This document shows positions 41,627-50,234 of a DNA stretch of 64,000 bases, piece after piece. Below the pieces are notes generated by a model, which was given only the letters and a program-made list of their open reading frames with translations, ran no database searches and had not been told where the DNA came from. Source of the stretch: Aeromicrobium sp. Leaf245 (GTDB lineage: Bacteria > Actinomycetota > Actinomycetes > Propionibacteriales > Nocardioidaceae); contig NZ_OW824151.1 of assembly GCF_942548115.1 (NCBI RefSeq), positions 1,860,001 through 1,924,000 of the forward strand. Direction: 5' to 3'. Each line of letters starts with the position of its first letter. The first letter of the stretch is position 1. Position numbers and translations under genes: made by a program.

Positions 41627-42535
41627 GTGGCTTCTTCGCGCCACAAGCACGCCGTCCCGCGGCGTGCCGGACGCGGAACCACGTCCCCCGCTCCCCGCTC
41701 CACCGCCCCCGCTCGACACAGCAGCCGGCACTCGGCGCCGTCCCCCTGGCGCCGTCAGGTCATCAAGGTCGCCATGCCCACCGTCGGCGCCCTCGCGGTG
41801 CTCGGTGCCGCGGTCGCCGTGGTGTCCTCCGACGCCGAGGTCGCGCCGGCCTCGGCCAGCGTCGCCGCCCCGGCCGACGACATCATCACCGAGGCGCTCG
41901 CCGACACCCCCGAGGTCAACCGCAGCGCCGAGCGTCCCGAGCTGCCCGACGAGGACACGGTCGCGGTCGACGTGACCGGCCAGAAGGTCGCCCTCGAGGA
42001 CGGCGTGACGATCCACGCCGACGCCGACTCCGACTCCCCGGTGCTCAAGAAGGTCGACCAGGGCGACGTCCTGGACGTCACCGGCGAGAAGAAGGACGGC
42101 TGGAGCGAGGTCGTCTACAAGGGGCTTCCGCGCTGGGTCAGCACGAAGAAGATCGCCGACGACCTCCCGCTCGGCACCGAGCCGTGCCCCAAGCTCTCCG
42201 AGAGCGGCATGCAGCCCGACACCGTCAAGGTGTTCCGGGCCGTGTGCGCCAAGTTCCCGGAGATCTCGTCGTACGGCGCGATCGCCGGCCGAGGCGAGCA
42301 CGCCACCGGCCACGCTCTCGACATCATGGTGCGCGGTCCGCTGGGCGACCAGATCGCCGCGTTCCTGCAGGAGAACCGGGCCGAGCTCGGCATCGAGTAC
42401 CTCATCTGGGAGCAGCGCATCTGGCGTCCGGCCACGTCGAACAGCTGGCGGGGCATGAGCAGCCGCGGTGGCGACACGGCCAACCACTTCGACCACGTGC
42501 ACGTCACGACCTACGGCAACGCCGCCACCGGCTGA
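41627..42535 (+). CDS. Secreted SH3-domain protein with M15-like (VanY-type) C-terminal domain
   Basis: 302 aa. A basic N-terminal region of about 45 residues precedes a membrane/signal helix (AMPTVGALAVLGAAVAVVSS). About 110-170 form a bacterial SH3 domain (GVTIHADADSDSPVLKKVDQGDVLDVTG). About 180-300 resemble LAS/M15 peptidases: zinc-site motifs GEHATGHALDIMV and HFDHVHV are present. Likely anchored outside the membrane and acting on peptidoglycan stem peptides. Many homologues are uncharacterised, so activity is inferred. coaE follows after 17 nt. Confidence 0.82.
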   Translation: MASSRHKHAVPRRAGRGTTSPAPRSTAPARHSSRHSAPSPWRRQVIKVAMPTVGALAVLGAAVAVVSSDAEVAPASASVAAPADDIITEALADTPEVNRSAERPELPDEDTVAVDVTGQKVALEDGVTIHADADSDSPVLKKVDQGDVLDVTGEKKDGWSEVVYKGLPRWVSTKKIADDLPLGTEPCPKLSESGMQPDTVKVFRAVCAKFPEISSYGAIAGRGEHATGHALDIMVRGPLGDQIAAFLQENRAELGIEYLIWEQRIWRPATSNSWRGMSSRGGDTANHFDHVHVTTYGNAATG

Positions 42536-42552
42536 GCCCGGCTCGTGCACGC

Positions 42553-43143
42553 ATGACGCTCCAGGTCGGTCTCACCGGCGGCATCGGCTCGGGCAAGAGC
42601 ACCGTCAGCGCGCGGCTGTCCGAGCTGGGCGCCGTGGTGGTGGACTACGACCTGTTGGCGCGTGAGGCCGTCGAGCCCGGCTCCGCGGCTCTGGCGGCCA
42701 TCGGCGCGCGCTTCGGTGACGACGTGATCGCCCCGGACGGGACGCTGGACCGGCCGGCCCTGGGGTCGGTCGTCTTCGCCGACGAGCAGGCCCGGCGCGA
42801 CCTCGAGGCCATCACCCACCCCGCCATCCGCGAGCTCGCCGCCGCGCGGATCGCCCAGGCTCCCGCAGAGTCGGTCGTGGTGCACGACCACCCCCTCCTC
42901 GTGGAGATGGGGATGGCCGGGCAGTGCGACACGGTGGTCGTGGTCGACGTCCCGACCGACGTCCAGGTCGAGCGGCTCGTCGAGCAGCGCGGGATGACCG
43001 AGGCCGACGCCCGGGCCCGTCTGGCTGCCCAGACGTCGCGGGAGGAACGCCTCGCCGTCGCGGACGAGGTGCTCGACAACAGCGGGACCCGCGAGCAGCT
43101 CCTCGACGTCGTCGACGCCCTCTGGGAACGCCTCGCCGGCTGA
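42553..43143 (+). CDS. coaE: Dephospho-CoA kinase
   Basis: 196 aa, last enzyme of CoA synthesis. P-loop GLTGGIGSGKSTV at residue 7, the DYDLLAREAVEPG substrate region, ITHPAIREL, and the lid VEQRGMTEADARARLAAQ. Mycobacterial CoaE carries an extra UPF0157 (GrpB) domain; this protein lacks it. ATG 42553 gives the canonical MxxVGLTGGIG start. Confidence 0.95.
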   Translation: MTLQVGLTGGIGSGKSTVSARLSELGAVVVDYDLLAREAVEPGSAALAAIGARFGDDVIAPDGTLDRPALGSVVFADEQARRDLEAITHPAIRELAAARIAQAPAESVVVHDHPLLVEMGMAGQCDTVVVVDVPTDVQVERLVEQRGMTEADARARLAAQTSREERLAVADEVLDNSGTREQLLDVVDALWERLAG

Positions 43144-43199
43144 CCCGCGTCCGGCACGGTGCGAGGCTCACGCCCGTCTCCGCGACCGTCCGCACATGA

Positions 43200-43235
43200 C
43201 GAAGCCGCCCTGTCGGGGGAGGCAGGGCGGCTTCG
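43200..43235. terminator. Terminator shared by coaE and the sigma-factor gene
   Basis: Perfect 13-bp stem (43200-43212 and 43223-43235) with a 10-nt loop between two convergent stops. Confidence 0.82.
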
Positions 43236-43260
43236 CGTGGGGTGGCGGTCCCTGAGCGTG

Positions 43261-44205
43261 TCAGGCCGCCAGGTCGGGGTCGGCGATCTTGCGCAGCGTC
43301 ACGAGCGCCTGGCGCTCGAGCTGGCGGACCCGCTCGGCGGAGATGCCGTGGCGCTTGCCGATGTCGGCGAGCTTCTGCTGACGGCCGTCGAGCAGGCCGT
43401 AGCGGGCTCGCACGATGTCGGCCTCGCGCGGACCGAGGTGGTCGATCAGCGTGCTGATCAGGTGCTTGGTCTCGTCGTCGAGCACCGCCAGGTCGGGACC
43501 GGGCGACGTGTCGCGGGCGATGAGGTCACCCAGCGAGGTGTCGCCGTCGTCGTCGACCGGGGTGTCGAGGCTCACGTGGTCGCGACCCCAGGACAGCAGG
43601 TCGATCACGCGGTCGACGTCCATGCCGAGCTCCTCGGCGATCTCCTGCGGCTCCGGGTCGTAGCCGAGGGTCCGCTCCAGCGTGCGGCGAGCAGCCGTGA
43701 CCTGGTTCAGCTCCTCGACCACGTGCACGGGCAGCCGCACGACGCGTGCCTGCTGCGCGATGCCTCGGGTGATCGCCTGACGCACCCACCACGTGGCGTA
43801 GGTGGAGAACTTGAAGCCCTTGGCGTAGTCGAACTTCTCGACCGCGCGGATCAGGCCGGTGTTGCCCTCCTGCACCAGGTCGAGCATCGGCATGGCCGAG
43901 CGCCCGTACTTGCGGGCGATGGAGACGACCAGACGCAGGTTGGCCTGCACGAACTCCTGCTGCGCACGCTCGCCCTCGGCGGCGATGAACTCCAGCTCCT
44001 CGCGGGTAGCGCGCTTGGGCGCACCGCCCTTGGCGCGGCCGACGCGTCCCTCGTCGAGCAGGTGCTGGGCGTACAGCCCGGCCTCGATGCTCCGGCTGAG
44101 CTCGACCTCGCGGGCGGCGTCCAGCAGCGGCGTCCGGGCGATCTCGGCCAGGTACATGCCGACGCTGTCCTTGCCCTCGGCGCTCTCGTGCCTCGTTGAC
44201 GTCAT
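43261..44205 (-). CDS. sigB: SigB-like group 2 sigma-70 factor
   Basis: 314 aa without region 1.1. Region 1.2: DSVGMYLAEIARTPLL. Region 2: LVVSIARKYGRSAMPMLDLV, then EKFDYAKGFKFSTYATWW with the -10 recognition helix. Region 3: HVVEELNQVTAARR. Region 4: LGPREADIVRARYGLLDG ... ISAERVRQLERQAL with the -35 helix. Near-identity to the housekeeping factor in regions 2 and 4 but shorter, as in SigB of mycobacteria. ATG 44205 preceded by GGGAGG. An ECF-type promoter lies upstream. Confidence 0.92.
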   Translation of the reverse strand: MTSTRHESAEGKDSVGMYLAEIARTPLLDAAREVELSRSIEAGLYAQHLLDEGRVGRAKGGAPKRATREELEFIAAEGERAQQEFVQANLRLVVSIARKYGRSAMPMLDLVQEGNTGLIRAVEKFDYAKGFKFSTYATWWVRQAITRGIAQQARVVRLPVHVVEELNQVTAARRTLERTLGYDPEPQEIAEELGMDVDRVIDLLSWGRDHVSLDTPVDDDGDTSLGDLIARDTSPGPDLAVLDDETKHLISTLIDHLGPREADIVRARYGLLDGRQQKLADIGKRHGISAERVRQLERQALVTLRKIADPDLAA

Positions 44206-44237
44206 CTGAATACGCCTCCCATCGTGTCTGTACCAGT

Positions 44238-44265
44238 GCAACGCACCGGATCGCCCTCTGATTCC
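44238..44265 (-). promoter_or_regulatory. ECF-type promoter before the sigma-factor gene (GGAATC-N16-CGTTGC)
   Basis: Minus strand: GGAATC at 44260-44265, 16-nt spacer, CGTTGC at 44238-44243, about 33 nt upstream of the ATG. The pattern matches SigE/SigH-class promoters (GGAAY, about 16-18 nt, CGTT). M. tuberculosis sigB is known to be transcribed from such a promoter. Confidence 0.6.
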
Positions 44266-44403
44266 GCTCTCAGGGTCTTCTTGGCAGGTGTTGGCCGGGG
44301 TCTCAGTCCCAGCACGGCGGTCGGTCCGGCACGGGGTGGTGCGCGGGAGGCGCGCGGACGGCTAGGTTGTCCTTACCCAATTCTCAGCATGAAAGGTCTA
44401 CCC

Positions 44404-44907
44404 ATGGCAGCCGACTTCAAGGCGCTCTCCCGCAACGATCAAGGTGCACTCGTCGCCGGGGTGCTCGCGCTCCTCTTCTCCTTCTTCGGGGCGTACGTCG
44501 TGGCTTCCGTGGACGGTGGCGACGACCTGCCGATCTCCGTCGACACGTCGAGCGGGGTGAACGCCTGGAACAGCTGGGCGACCCTCGGCATGCTGCTCAT
44601 CCTCGTCGCGGTCGCGGTCGTGGCGATCAAGGCCTTCGCCGCGCAGAGCCTGCCGGACACCGTGCCGTGGCGACTCGTGGCCCTCGCAGCCGCTGGTCTC
44701 GGCACCTTGCTCGTGATCCTGCGTGCCCTCACCGCCGACGGCGGCGGCAGCTTCGGCAGCGTCAGCGTCAGCGTCGGTCCCGGCTGGTCCGGCTGGCTGC
44801 TCTTCATCGCCGCCATCGCGCTCACCGTGTTCACGGCGCTCGCGTTCAAGGACTCCGGCGAGAAGCTTCCCGAGGTCAACAAGAAGAACGACCCGCCGGC
44901 GGCCTGA
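44404..44907 (+). CDS. Four-helix membrane protein, uncharacterised
   Basis: 167 aa: four hydrophobic segments (about 16-37, 60-80, 95-113, 132-152). An acidic outer loop (VDGGDDLPISVDTSSGVNAW) follows the first and a Gly/Ser-rich loop (TADGGGSFGSVSVSVGPG) precedes the last. The tail is Lys/Pro-rich. No family recognised. The ATG at 44404 has GAAAGG about 8 nt upstream and a TAGGTT -10 candidate at 44362-44367. Confidence 0.75.
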   Translation: MAADFKALSRNDQGALVAGVLALLFSFFGAYVVASVDGGDDLPISVDTSSGVNAWNSWATLGMLLILVAVAVVAIKAFAAQSLPDTVPWRLVALAAAGLGTLLVILRALTADGGGSFGSVSVSVGPGWSGWLLFIAAIALTVFTALAFKDSGEKLPEVNKKNDPPAA

Positions 44908-44919
44908 GCCGACCGGTGG

Positions 44920-46179
44920 TCAGGCGGTGAACGGTGGTCGGTCGTCCAGGGCGACCGACCGCCGTCCCGCCCAGCGCCACACCCGCGCAGTGAGGTCACG
45001 GTCCTCGTCGGTGACGAGGTTGCCCATGACCCGCAGAGCGATCGTCATGAGCGTGTGGGACCGCATGCCCAGCGGGCCGAGCGTGGGCAGCAGGCGCGGG
45101 ACCGTGATGAGCCCCGCGAGGCGCCGTGCGATGGAGAACGCCTCGCCGTAGTGGCCGACGAGGAGCTCGGGCCAGGCCGTCGAGAGGTCGGCCCCCGAGG
45201 TCATCAGCTCCGCCCCCACCCGGCCGGTCTCGAGGCCGTAGTCGATGCCCTCGCCGTTGAGCGGGTTGACGCACCCGGCGGCGTCGCCGACCAGGATCCA
45301 GTTGGGTCCGGCCACGCCGGAGACCGCGCCGCCCATGGGCAGCAGCGCCGACGTCGGCATCCGCAGCTCGGGGCCGAGCTCCCACTCGTCACGTCGCAGC
45401 TCGGCGTAGTACTGCATGAGCGGTCGGATCTGCAGCGCCGCGGGTCGCTTGGCCGTGGCCAGGGCGCCGACGCCGAGGTTCACCTCGCCGCCCTCGCCGG
45501 CGGTGCCGAGCGGGAAGATCCACCCGTACCCGGGCAGGAGTGAGGAGTCCTCGTCACGCAGCTCGAGGTGCGAGGAGATCCAGGGGTCGTCGGCGCGGCC
45601 GGACTTCACGTACGACCGGCCGGCGACACCGTAGGCGGTGTCGCGGTGCCACTCACGGCCCAGCACCTTGCCCAGGGGGGAGCGGACGCCGTCGGCCACG
45701 ACGAGCCGGTCGCACCGGACCACGTGGCGCTGCTTGTCCGGTCCCACGGCGAACACGACGCCCGTGACCCGACCCGAGCTGTCGCGCTCGGCGTCGACCG
45801 CGCGCGCGTGGTCGAGGGGGCGGGCGCCGTCGGCCAGCGCGACGTCGCGGATCCGCGCGTCGAGCTGGGTCCGGGGGACCGCCGAGCCGTGGTCGGGCAG
45901 CGAGCCACCGGGCCAGGGCAGCAGCAGCTCCTGGCCGAAGCCGGCGGCCCGCAGGCCCCGGTTGGTGCCGAAGGAGCGCGTCCACGTGCCCAGGCCCAGC
46001 CGGTCGAGCTCGGCGATCGCCCGGGGGGTGAGTCCGTCACCGCACGTCTTGTCGCGCGGGAAGGTGGCGGCGTCGGCCAGCACGACGTCGGCGCCGGCCC
46101 GTGCGGACCAGGCGGCGGCAGCGGCTCCGGCCGGCCCCGCGCCGACCACGAGGACGTCGGTGCGCTCGGGCAGGGTCAT
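44920..46179 (-). CDS. Geranylgeranyl reductase family FAD-dependent oxidoreductase
   Basis: 419 aa with GxGxxG loop VLVVGAGPAGAAAAAWSA, DKTCGDGLTPRA, the GDAAGCVNPLNGEGI second FAD motif and a C-terminal hydrophobic helix region (GLITVPRLLPTLGPLG). Family members reduce prenyl chains (geranylgeranyl groups, menaquinone isoprene units); the Rv0561c/MenJ type is the likeliest function. ATG 46179 selected; the ATG at 46191 is an alternative, and both lack a clear ribosome binding site. Divergent from the queuosine-precursor transporter gene, starts 37 nt apart. Confidence 0.88.
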   Translation of the reverse strand: MTLPERTDVLVVGAGPAGAAAAAWSARAGADVVLADAATFPRDKTCGDGLTPRAIAELDRLGLGTWTRSFGTNRGLRAAGFGQELLLPWPGGSLPDHGSAVPRTQLDARIRDVALADGARPLDHARAVDAERDSSGRVTGVVFAVGPDKQRHVVRCDRLVVADGVRSPLGKVLGREWHRDTAYGVAGRSYVKSGRADDPWISSHLELRDEDSSLLPGYGWIFPLGTAGEGGEVNLGVGALATAKRPAALQIRPLMQYYAELRRDEWELGPELRMPTSALLPMGGAVSGVAGPNWILVGDAAGCVNPLNGEGIDYGLETGRVGAELMTSGADLSTAWPELLVGHYGEAFSIARRLAGLITVPRLLPTLGPLGMRSHTLMTIALRVMGNLVTDEDRDLTARVWRWAGRRSVALDDRPPFTA

Positions 46180-46216
46180 GCCCCCGATCATCCCACCCCG
46201 TGCCAGGATGGCGCGC

Positions 46217-46939
46217 ATGGCCTCACCGTCGTCCGCTCCGTCCGCGGGCCCCGGCACAGTCCGCTTCGCGTCGTCGGGCTCGTCGTACTACGCCGTGGTG
46301 CTCGCGCTGTTCTGCACGATCATCGTGGTCTCGAACATCGTGGCCGCCAAGCCCATCGAGATCGGCACGGGCTCGTTCAGCCTCGGCCCGGTCCAGGTCT
46401 GGCCCCTGCTCGTGGACGGTGGAGCCGTGCTGTTCCCCCTGGCCTACGTCCTGGGCGACGTCGTGGCCGAGGTGTACGGCTTCCGGGCAGCCCGCCGGGC
46501 CGTGCTGGTGGGCTTCGCGTGCGCGGTCCTGGCCGTCCTGACGTTCGCGGTCGTCCAGCGGATCCCGGGCGCATCGTTCTACGCCAACCAGGACGCGTAC
46601 GAGGCGGTGCTGGGCCCGGTCGGCCAGATCGTCCTGGCCAGCGTGGTCGGCTACGTCTGCGGGCAGCTCACGAACGCCTGGGTGCTCACCCGCATGAAGG
46701 CCCGCACCGCAGAACGCGCGCTCGTCGTGCGGCTGGCGTCGTCGACCGGCGTCGGCGAGCTGGTCGACACGTTCCTGTTCTGCGCCATCGCCGCGTCGGC
46801 CATCGGCATCACCGGGTTCGGCGGCTTCCTGAACTACTTCGTCGTGGGCGTGCTGTTCAAGTGCGCGGTCGAGCTGCTCGTCATGCCGGTCACCGTGACG
46901 GTCATCGCGCGGCTGAAGGCGGCCGAGCCGACGTACTGA
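46217..46939 (+). CDS. yhhQ: Queuosine precursor transporter (YhhQ/VUT family)
   Basis: 240 aa, six hydrophobic segments. Family motifs VSNIVAAKPIEIG, the FPLAYVLGDVVAEVYGFRAARR block, and GELVDTFLFCAIA. Characterised members import queuosine precursors (preQ0/preQ1 or queuine). It converges on tgt with 12 nt between stops, which fits salvage. ATG 46217 is preferred over 46208 because AGGA lies 8 nt upstream of it. Confidence 0.92.
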   Translation: MASPSSAPSAGPGTVRFASSGSSYYAVVLALFCTIIVVSNIVAAKPIEIGTGSFSLGPVQVWPLLVDGGAVLFPLAYVLGDVVAEVYGFRAARRAVLVGFACAVLAVLTFAVVQRIPGASFYANQDAYEAVLGPVGQIVLASVVGYVCGQLTNAWVLTRMKARTAERALVVRLASSTGVGELVDTFLFCAIAASAIGITGFGGFLNYFVVGVLFKCAVELLVMPVTVTVIARLKAAEPTY

Positions 46940-46951
46940 CGGCCGGTCGGT

Positions 46952-48208
46952 TCAGCGCGACGCCGCGATGCGGCCGAGCGTCTCGTCGCGCAGGTCGTCG
47001 AACGTGCCGTCCTCGATGGCGCCGCGCATCCGGTCGACCAGCCGCACGACGTAGCGCTCGTTGTGGATCGTGGTGAGCGTGGCCGCCACGTACTCCTTGG
47101 CCTTGAACAGGTGATGCAGGTAGGCGCGGGTGTAGTGCGCGCAGGTGTAGCAGTCGCAGCCGTCCTCGATGGGCTCGAAGCGACGCCGTGACGCGGCGAC
47201 CAGCAGGTTCTCGCGTCCGTCGGCGGTGTACACGCGCGACGACCGCGCCACCCTGGACGGGCCCACGCAGTCGAAGGTGTCCGCCCCTGCCTCGACCGCC
47301 GCGAACAGGTCGTCCGGCTCGCCGATGCCCAGCAGGTGTCGGGGCCGGTCCTCGGGCAGCTCGTCGGTGACCCATCCGACGATGGTCGCGAGGTTCTCCT
47401 TCTCGATGGCGCCGCCGATGCCGAAGCCGTCGAAGCGGGTGCCGTCGACCTCCAGGGCGGCGAGGTCGCGGGCCGCACGGCGGCGCAGGTCCTCGTGCTG
47501 GGCACCCTGGACGACGCCGAACAGGGCCGGGGCGGGGGTGCCGGGCCCGGGGCCGCCGGAGGGGCCGGGCCGAGACGCGCGTTCGGCCGCGAGTCGGCCG
47601 TGCTCGGCCAGGCACCGGGCCGCCCAGGCGTGCGTGCGGGCGAGGGCCTCCTCCTGGTAGGTCCGGGAGTCGAGCAGGGTCGTGAGCTCGTCGAAGGCGA
47701 AGATGATGTCGGCGCCCAGGCGGTGCTGGATGCCCATCGACACCTCGGGCGTGAAGCGGTGCGTGGATCCGTCGAGGTGACTGCGGAACGTGACGCCCTC
47801 CTCGTCGACGTGCGCCAGGCGGTCCTTGTCCGTGGCGATCACGTCGGCGGCGTCCGTGGACGCGTCCATCGACAGGGTCTTGCGATAGCCGGAGCCGAGG
47901 CTCATCACCTGGAACCCGCCGGAGTCGGTGAAGGTGGGGCCGTCCCAGCCCATGAAGCGGCCGAGTCCGCCGGCGGCCTCCACGACGTCGTCGCCGGGCT
48001 GGAGGTAGAGGTGGTAGGCGTTCGCGAGCAGCGCCTGCGCGCCCAGCTCGGCCATCGCCTCCGGCAGGACCGCCTTGACCGTGGCCTTGGTGCCCACGGG
48101 GACGAAGGCCGGTGTCCGGATGGCGCCGTGGGCGGTCGTGATGGTGCCGGTGCGTCCGGCCCGCCCGTCGAGTCGGGCCTCGACCTCGAAGAAGGATGGG
48201 GTCGTCAT
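46952..48208 (-). CDS. tgt: tRNA guanine transglycosylase
   Basis: 418 aa. It exchanges guanine-34 in GUN-anticodon tRNAs for a 7-deazaguanine. Motifs: RTPAFVPVGTKATVKA, substrate-binding Asp in FTDSGGFQVMSL, VSMGIQHRLGADIIFAFDE, GFGIGGAIEKEN, and the zinc site CDCYTCAHYTRAYLHHL. A Pro/Gly insert (about 195-215) is unusual. ATG 48208 gives the normal start; GTG 48223 is possible. No queC, queD, queE, queF, queA or queG genes are in the window. Confidence 0.95.
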   Translation of the reverse strand: MTTPSFFEVEARLDGRAGRTGTITTAHGAIRTPAFVPVGTKATVKAVLPEAMAELGAQALLANAYHLYLQPGDDVVEAAGGLGRFMGWDGPTFTDSGGFQVMSLGSGYRKTLSMDASTDAADVIATDKDRLAHVDEEGVTFRSHLDGSTHRFTPEVSMGIQHRLGADIIFAFDELTTLLDSRTYQEEALARTHAWAARCLAEHGRLAAERASRPGPSGGPGPGTPAPALFGVVQGAQHEDLRRRAARDLAALEVDGTRFDGFGIGGAIEKENLATIVGWVTDELPEDRPRHLLGIGEPDDLFAAVEAGADTFDCVGPSRVARSSRVYTADGRENLLVAASRRRFEPIEDGCDCYTCAHYTRAYLHHLFKAKEYVAATLTTIHNERYVVRLVDRMRGAIEDGTFDDLRDETLGRIAASR

Positions 48209-48257
48209 GGGTCCGTCGGTCACCGCCTCATCCAAGCACCCCGACGACGGCGTGGTC

Positions 48258-48917
48258 TCAGCCCAGCCCGTCGAGGCCGCGCAGCAGGTGCCATGCGGGC
48301 AGGAGGGCCGCCGTGGTGACGACCACGAACACGGCGTTCCAGAGCGCCGCGGGAAGGTGCGTGAGGCGGGCCAGCACGTCGGCGTCCGACGTGGCGGAGC
48401 GGGAGCGACGGCGGCTCGACCACAGCTCGACCGTCGTGCGCGGCCCGCCCACGAGCAGGAAGGAGGCGAGGGCCACGACGGCGAGCTGCTGGACCCCCTC
48501 GTCGGTGCGCCAGACGAGGTAGCCCACGACCAGGGCGGCGAGGCCCACGACGAGCAGGCCGAACCAGTTGCGGATGAAGACCAGCATGCCGGTCACGACG
48601 GCCAGGGCGATCCACAGCGCCCAGGCGGTGCTGCCGAGCGCGGCCGTGGCGAGCATCCCGAGGCCCAGGGCGGTGGGGGACAGGTACCCGGCCGCCGCCG
48701 TCGCGACCATGCCCGGCCCGCGCGGACGTCCGACCGACGTGGTGAGCCCTGAGGTGTCACGGTGCAGACGCACGCCGTTGAGCCGGCGTCCGGTCAGCAC
48801 CGCGATGAGGGCGTGCCCGGCCTCGTGCACGAGGGTGACGACGTGTCGGCCGGGCCCCCAGCCCCACGGCAGCAGCGCCGCCGCGGCACCGACCGCGACG
48901 GGCACCCACGGACTCAC
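48258..48917 (-). CDS. M50 family-like membrane zinc metallopeptidase
   Basis: 219 aa, about six hydrophobic segments. The HEAGH zinc motif (HExxH, residues 31-35) lies inside a membrane helix (HVVTLVHEAGHALIAVLTG), as in the M50B-like family. The SPTALGLGMLATAAL region may supply the third ligand, but I cannot place it. These actinobacterial proteins have no known substrate. GTG 48917 follows 38 nt after the TPR gene stop. Confidence 0.82.
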   Translation of the reverse strand: MSPWVPVAVGAAAALLPWGWGPGRHVVTLVHEAGHALIAVLTGRRLNGVRLHRDTSGLTTSVGRPRGPGMVATAAAGYLSPTALGLGMLATAALGSTAWALWIALAVVTGMLVFIRNWFGLLVVGLAALVVGYLVWRTDEGVQQLAVVALASFLLVGGPRTTVELWSSRRRSRSATSDADVLARLTHLPAALWNAVFVVVTTAALLPAWHLLRGLDGLG

Positions 48918-48955
48918 GGGTGCCCGCCGGACGGAGGGTTCGGGGCGGCCACGAC

Positions 48956-49360
48956 TCAGGTGGCCGGCCGGTCGACCAGCTCGACGCGGGTGGCGTCGCG
49001 CGCCGACTCGCCCAGGGCCGCGGCGAGGCGGTGCATCGCCGCCCCCTCGCGGTGGCGGCTCTGCCGGTCCAGCGTCAGACCGAGGGCCGTGTGCGCCCAG
49101 CCGCTCGTCGGCTCGAGCGCGATGAGCCGACGGAAGGCGGCCTCCGCGGGTGCCAGCTGCGCCGCGGCGAAGTGCGAGCGCGCGAGCAGCTCCCACGCCG
49201 ACGCGTTGTCGGGCACCTCGTCGACCACACGCCGCAGGACCCGCACGGCGTCGCGGGGGTAGCGCGAGTCGAACAGCTCCTCACCCAGGCGGAAGGCCTC
49301 GAAGGCGTCCATCGCGGCGATCTTCTCGTCGGACAGGTTCGGGGTCAGGTAGATGGTCAT
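48956..49360 (-). CDS. Tetratricopeptide-repeat protein
   Basis: 134 aa, about three TPR helices-pairs: GEELFDSRYPRDAVRVLRRV, ASAWELLARSHFAAAQLAPA, and AHTALGLTLDRQSRHREGAA. Soluble, no signal peptide; a protein-protein interaction scaffold of unknown partner. Strong GGAGGAGG before the ATG. Likely operon with the M50-like gene downstream. Confidence 0.82.
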   Translation of the reverse strand: MTIYLTPNLSDEKIAAMDAFEAFRLGEELFDSRYPRDAVRVLRRVVDEVPDNASAWELLARSHFAAAQLAPAEAAFRRLIALEPTSGWAHTALGLTLDRQSRHREGAAMHRLAAALGESARDATRVELVDRPAT

Positions 49361-49423
49361 GGGGTCCTCCTCCCAGAGGTCACGGGGTCGTGATCGCGCT
49401 GGTCAACGTCGGGTCGGGTCCGT

Positions 49424-50101
49424 TCATTCCTGGTCGACGGGTGGCTCGGTGGTGGCCGTGGCGGTCGGTGCGGGCGTGGGCGTGGGGGTGGCCGTCGGGG
49501 TGGGCGTCGCGGTGGCCGTGGGGCGGCGGGTCGGCGTCGGCGTGGCGGCCGGGTCGGGCGACGAGGACTCCTGCGGCTCGGCGTCCTCGGTGGGCTCGGC
49601 CTTGCTCCCACCGCCGAACGGGTTGCCGATCCGGGCGTTGTCGGGATCGGAGCCGTAGGCCTTGTCGGTGACGATCTCGTAGGCGCCCATCGCGAGGCCG
49701 GACACCGCCAGGATGATCGCCGTGGTGAGCGCGACCGTCCTCCAGCGGATGGACCGACGAGGGTCCTCGACCACCTCGGCGCCCTTGACCTGCTCGTGGG
49801 TGGCCTCGCTCACGGCGGCGAGCGCCTCGGCGGTGTGACCGGGCTCGACGTCGGTCTCGACGAACGTGCCGCTGTCGGTCTGGACGATGAGGGTGCGGCC
49901 ACGGTCGAGCGTGCTGGCGTAGAAGGTCGACGTGATCGTCACGACGAGGCTGCCGAGCGCCGCGCCGATGATCGTGCCGCCCACGCCCAGCGCCGAGGCG
50001 ACCCAGGCCGACGTCATCGCGGCGAGAGCGCCGGCCAGGACCTGGAACCACGACAGTCCGCTCAGGAACGAGCGCTCGCGGGTGTCGGGGGAGTCGGGCA
50101 T
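49424..50101 (-). CDS. Membrane protein with Thr/Pro-rich tail, uncharacterised
   Basis: 225 aa: an N-terminal hydrophobic hairpin (FQVLAGALAAMTSAWVASAL then GTIIGAALGSLVVTITSTF), a polar section, a further helix (TVALTTAIILAVSGLAMGAYE), then an extracytoplasmic tail ending in repeated TPTPTA units. The tail is probably wall-spanning or O-glycosylated. No family recognised. ATG 50101 has TACCCT (50109-50114) 7 nt upstream, so it may be leaderless. Divergent from rmuC. Confidence 0.78.
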   Translation of the reverse strand: MPDSPDTRERSFLSGLSWFQVLAGALAAMTSAWVASALGVGGTIIGAALGSLVVTITSTFYASTLDRGRTLIVQTDSGTFVETDVEPGHTAEALAAVSEATHEQVKGAEVVEDPRRSIRWRTVALTTAIILAVSGLAMGAYEIVTDKAYGSDPDNARIGNPFGGGSKAEPTEDAEPQESSSPDPAATPTPTRRPTATATPTPTATPTPTPAPTATATTEPPVDQE

Positions 50102-50108
50102 GGCGTCC

Positions 50109-50114
50109 AGGGTA
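50109..50114 (-). promoter_or_regulatory. -10 box (TACCCT), leaderless arrangement
   Basis: Minus-strand TACCCT, 7-nt spacer, ATG at 50101. Confidence 0.5.
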
Positions 50115-50234
50115 GAGGGGCCGACCCACCCGTCCGAGCCCCGCGAGGACGTTCGGGTCGCGTCGGGCGGGTCCACGCGCCGGGCCACGGCACGCCTCCA
50201 CGCTTCTGTCGGTCCTGGTTGGGAGACTCGGGCC

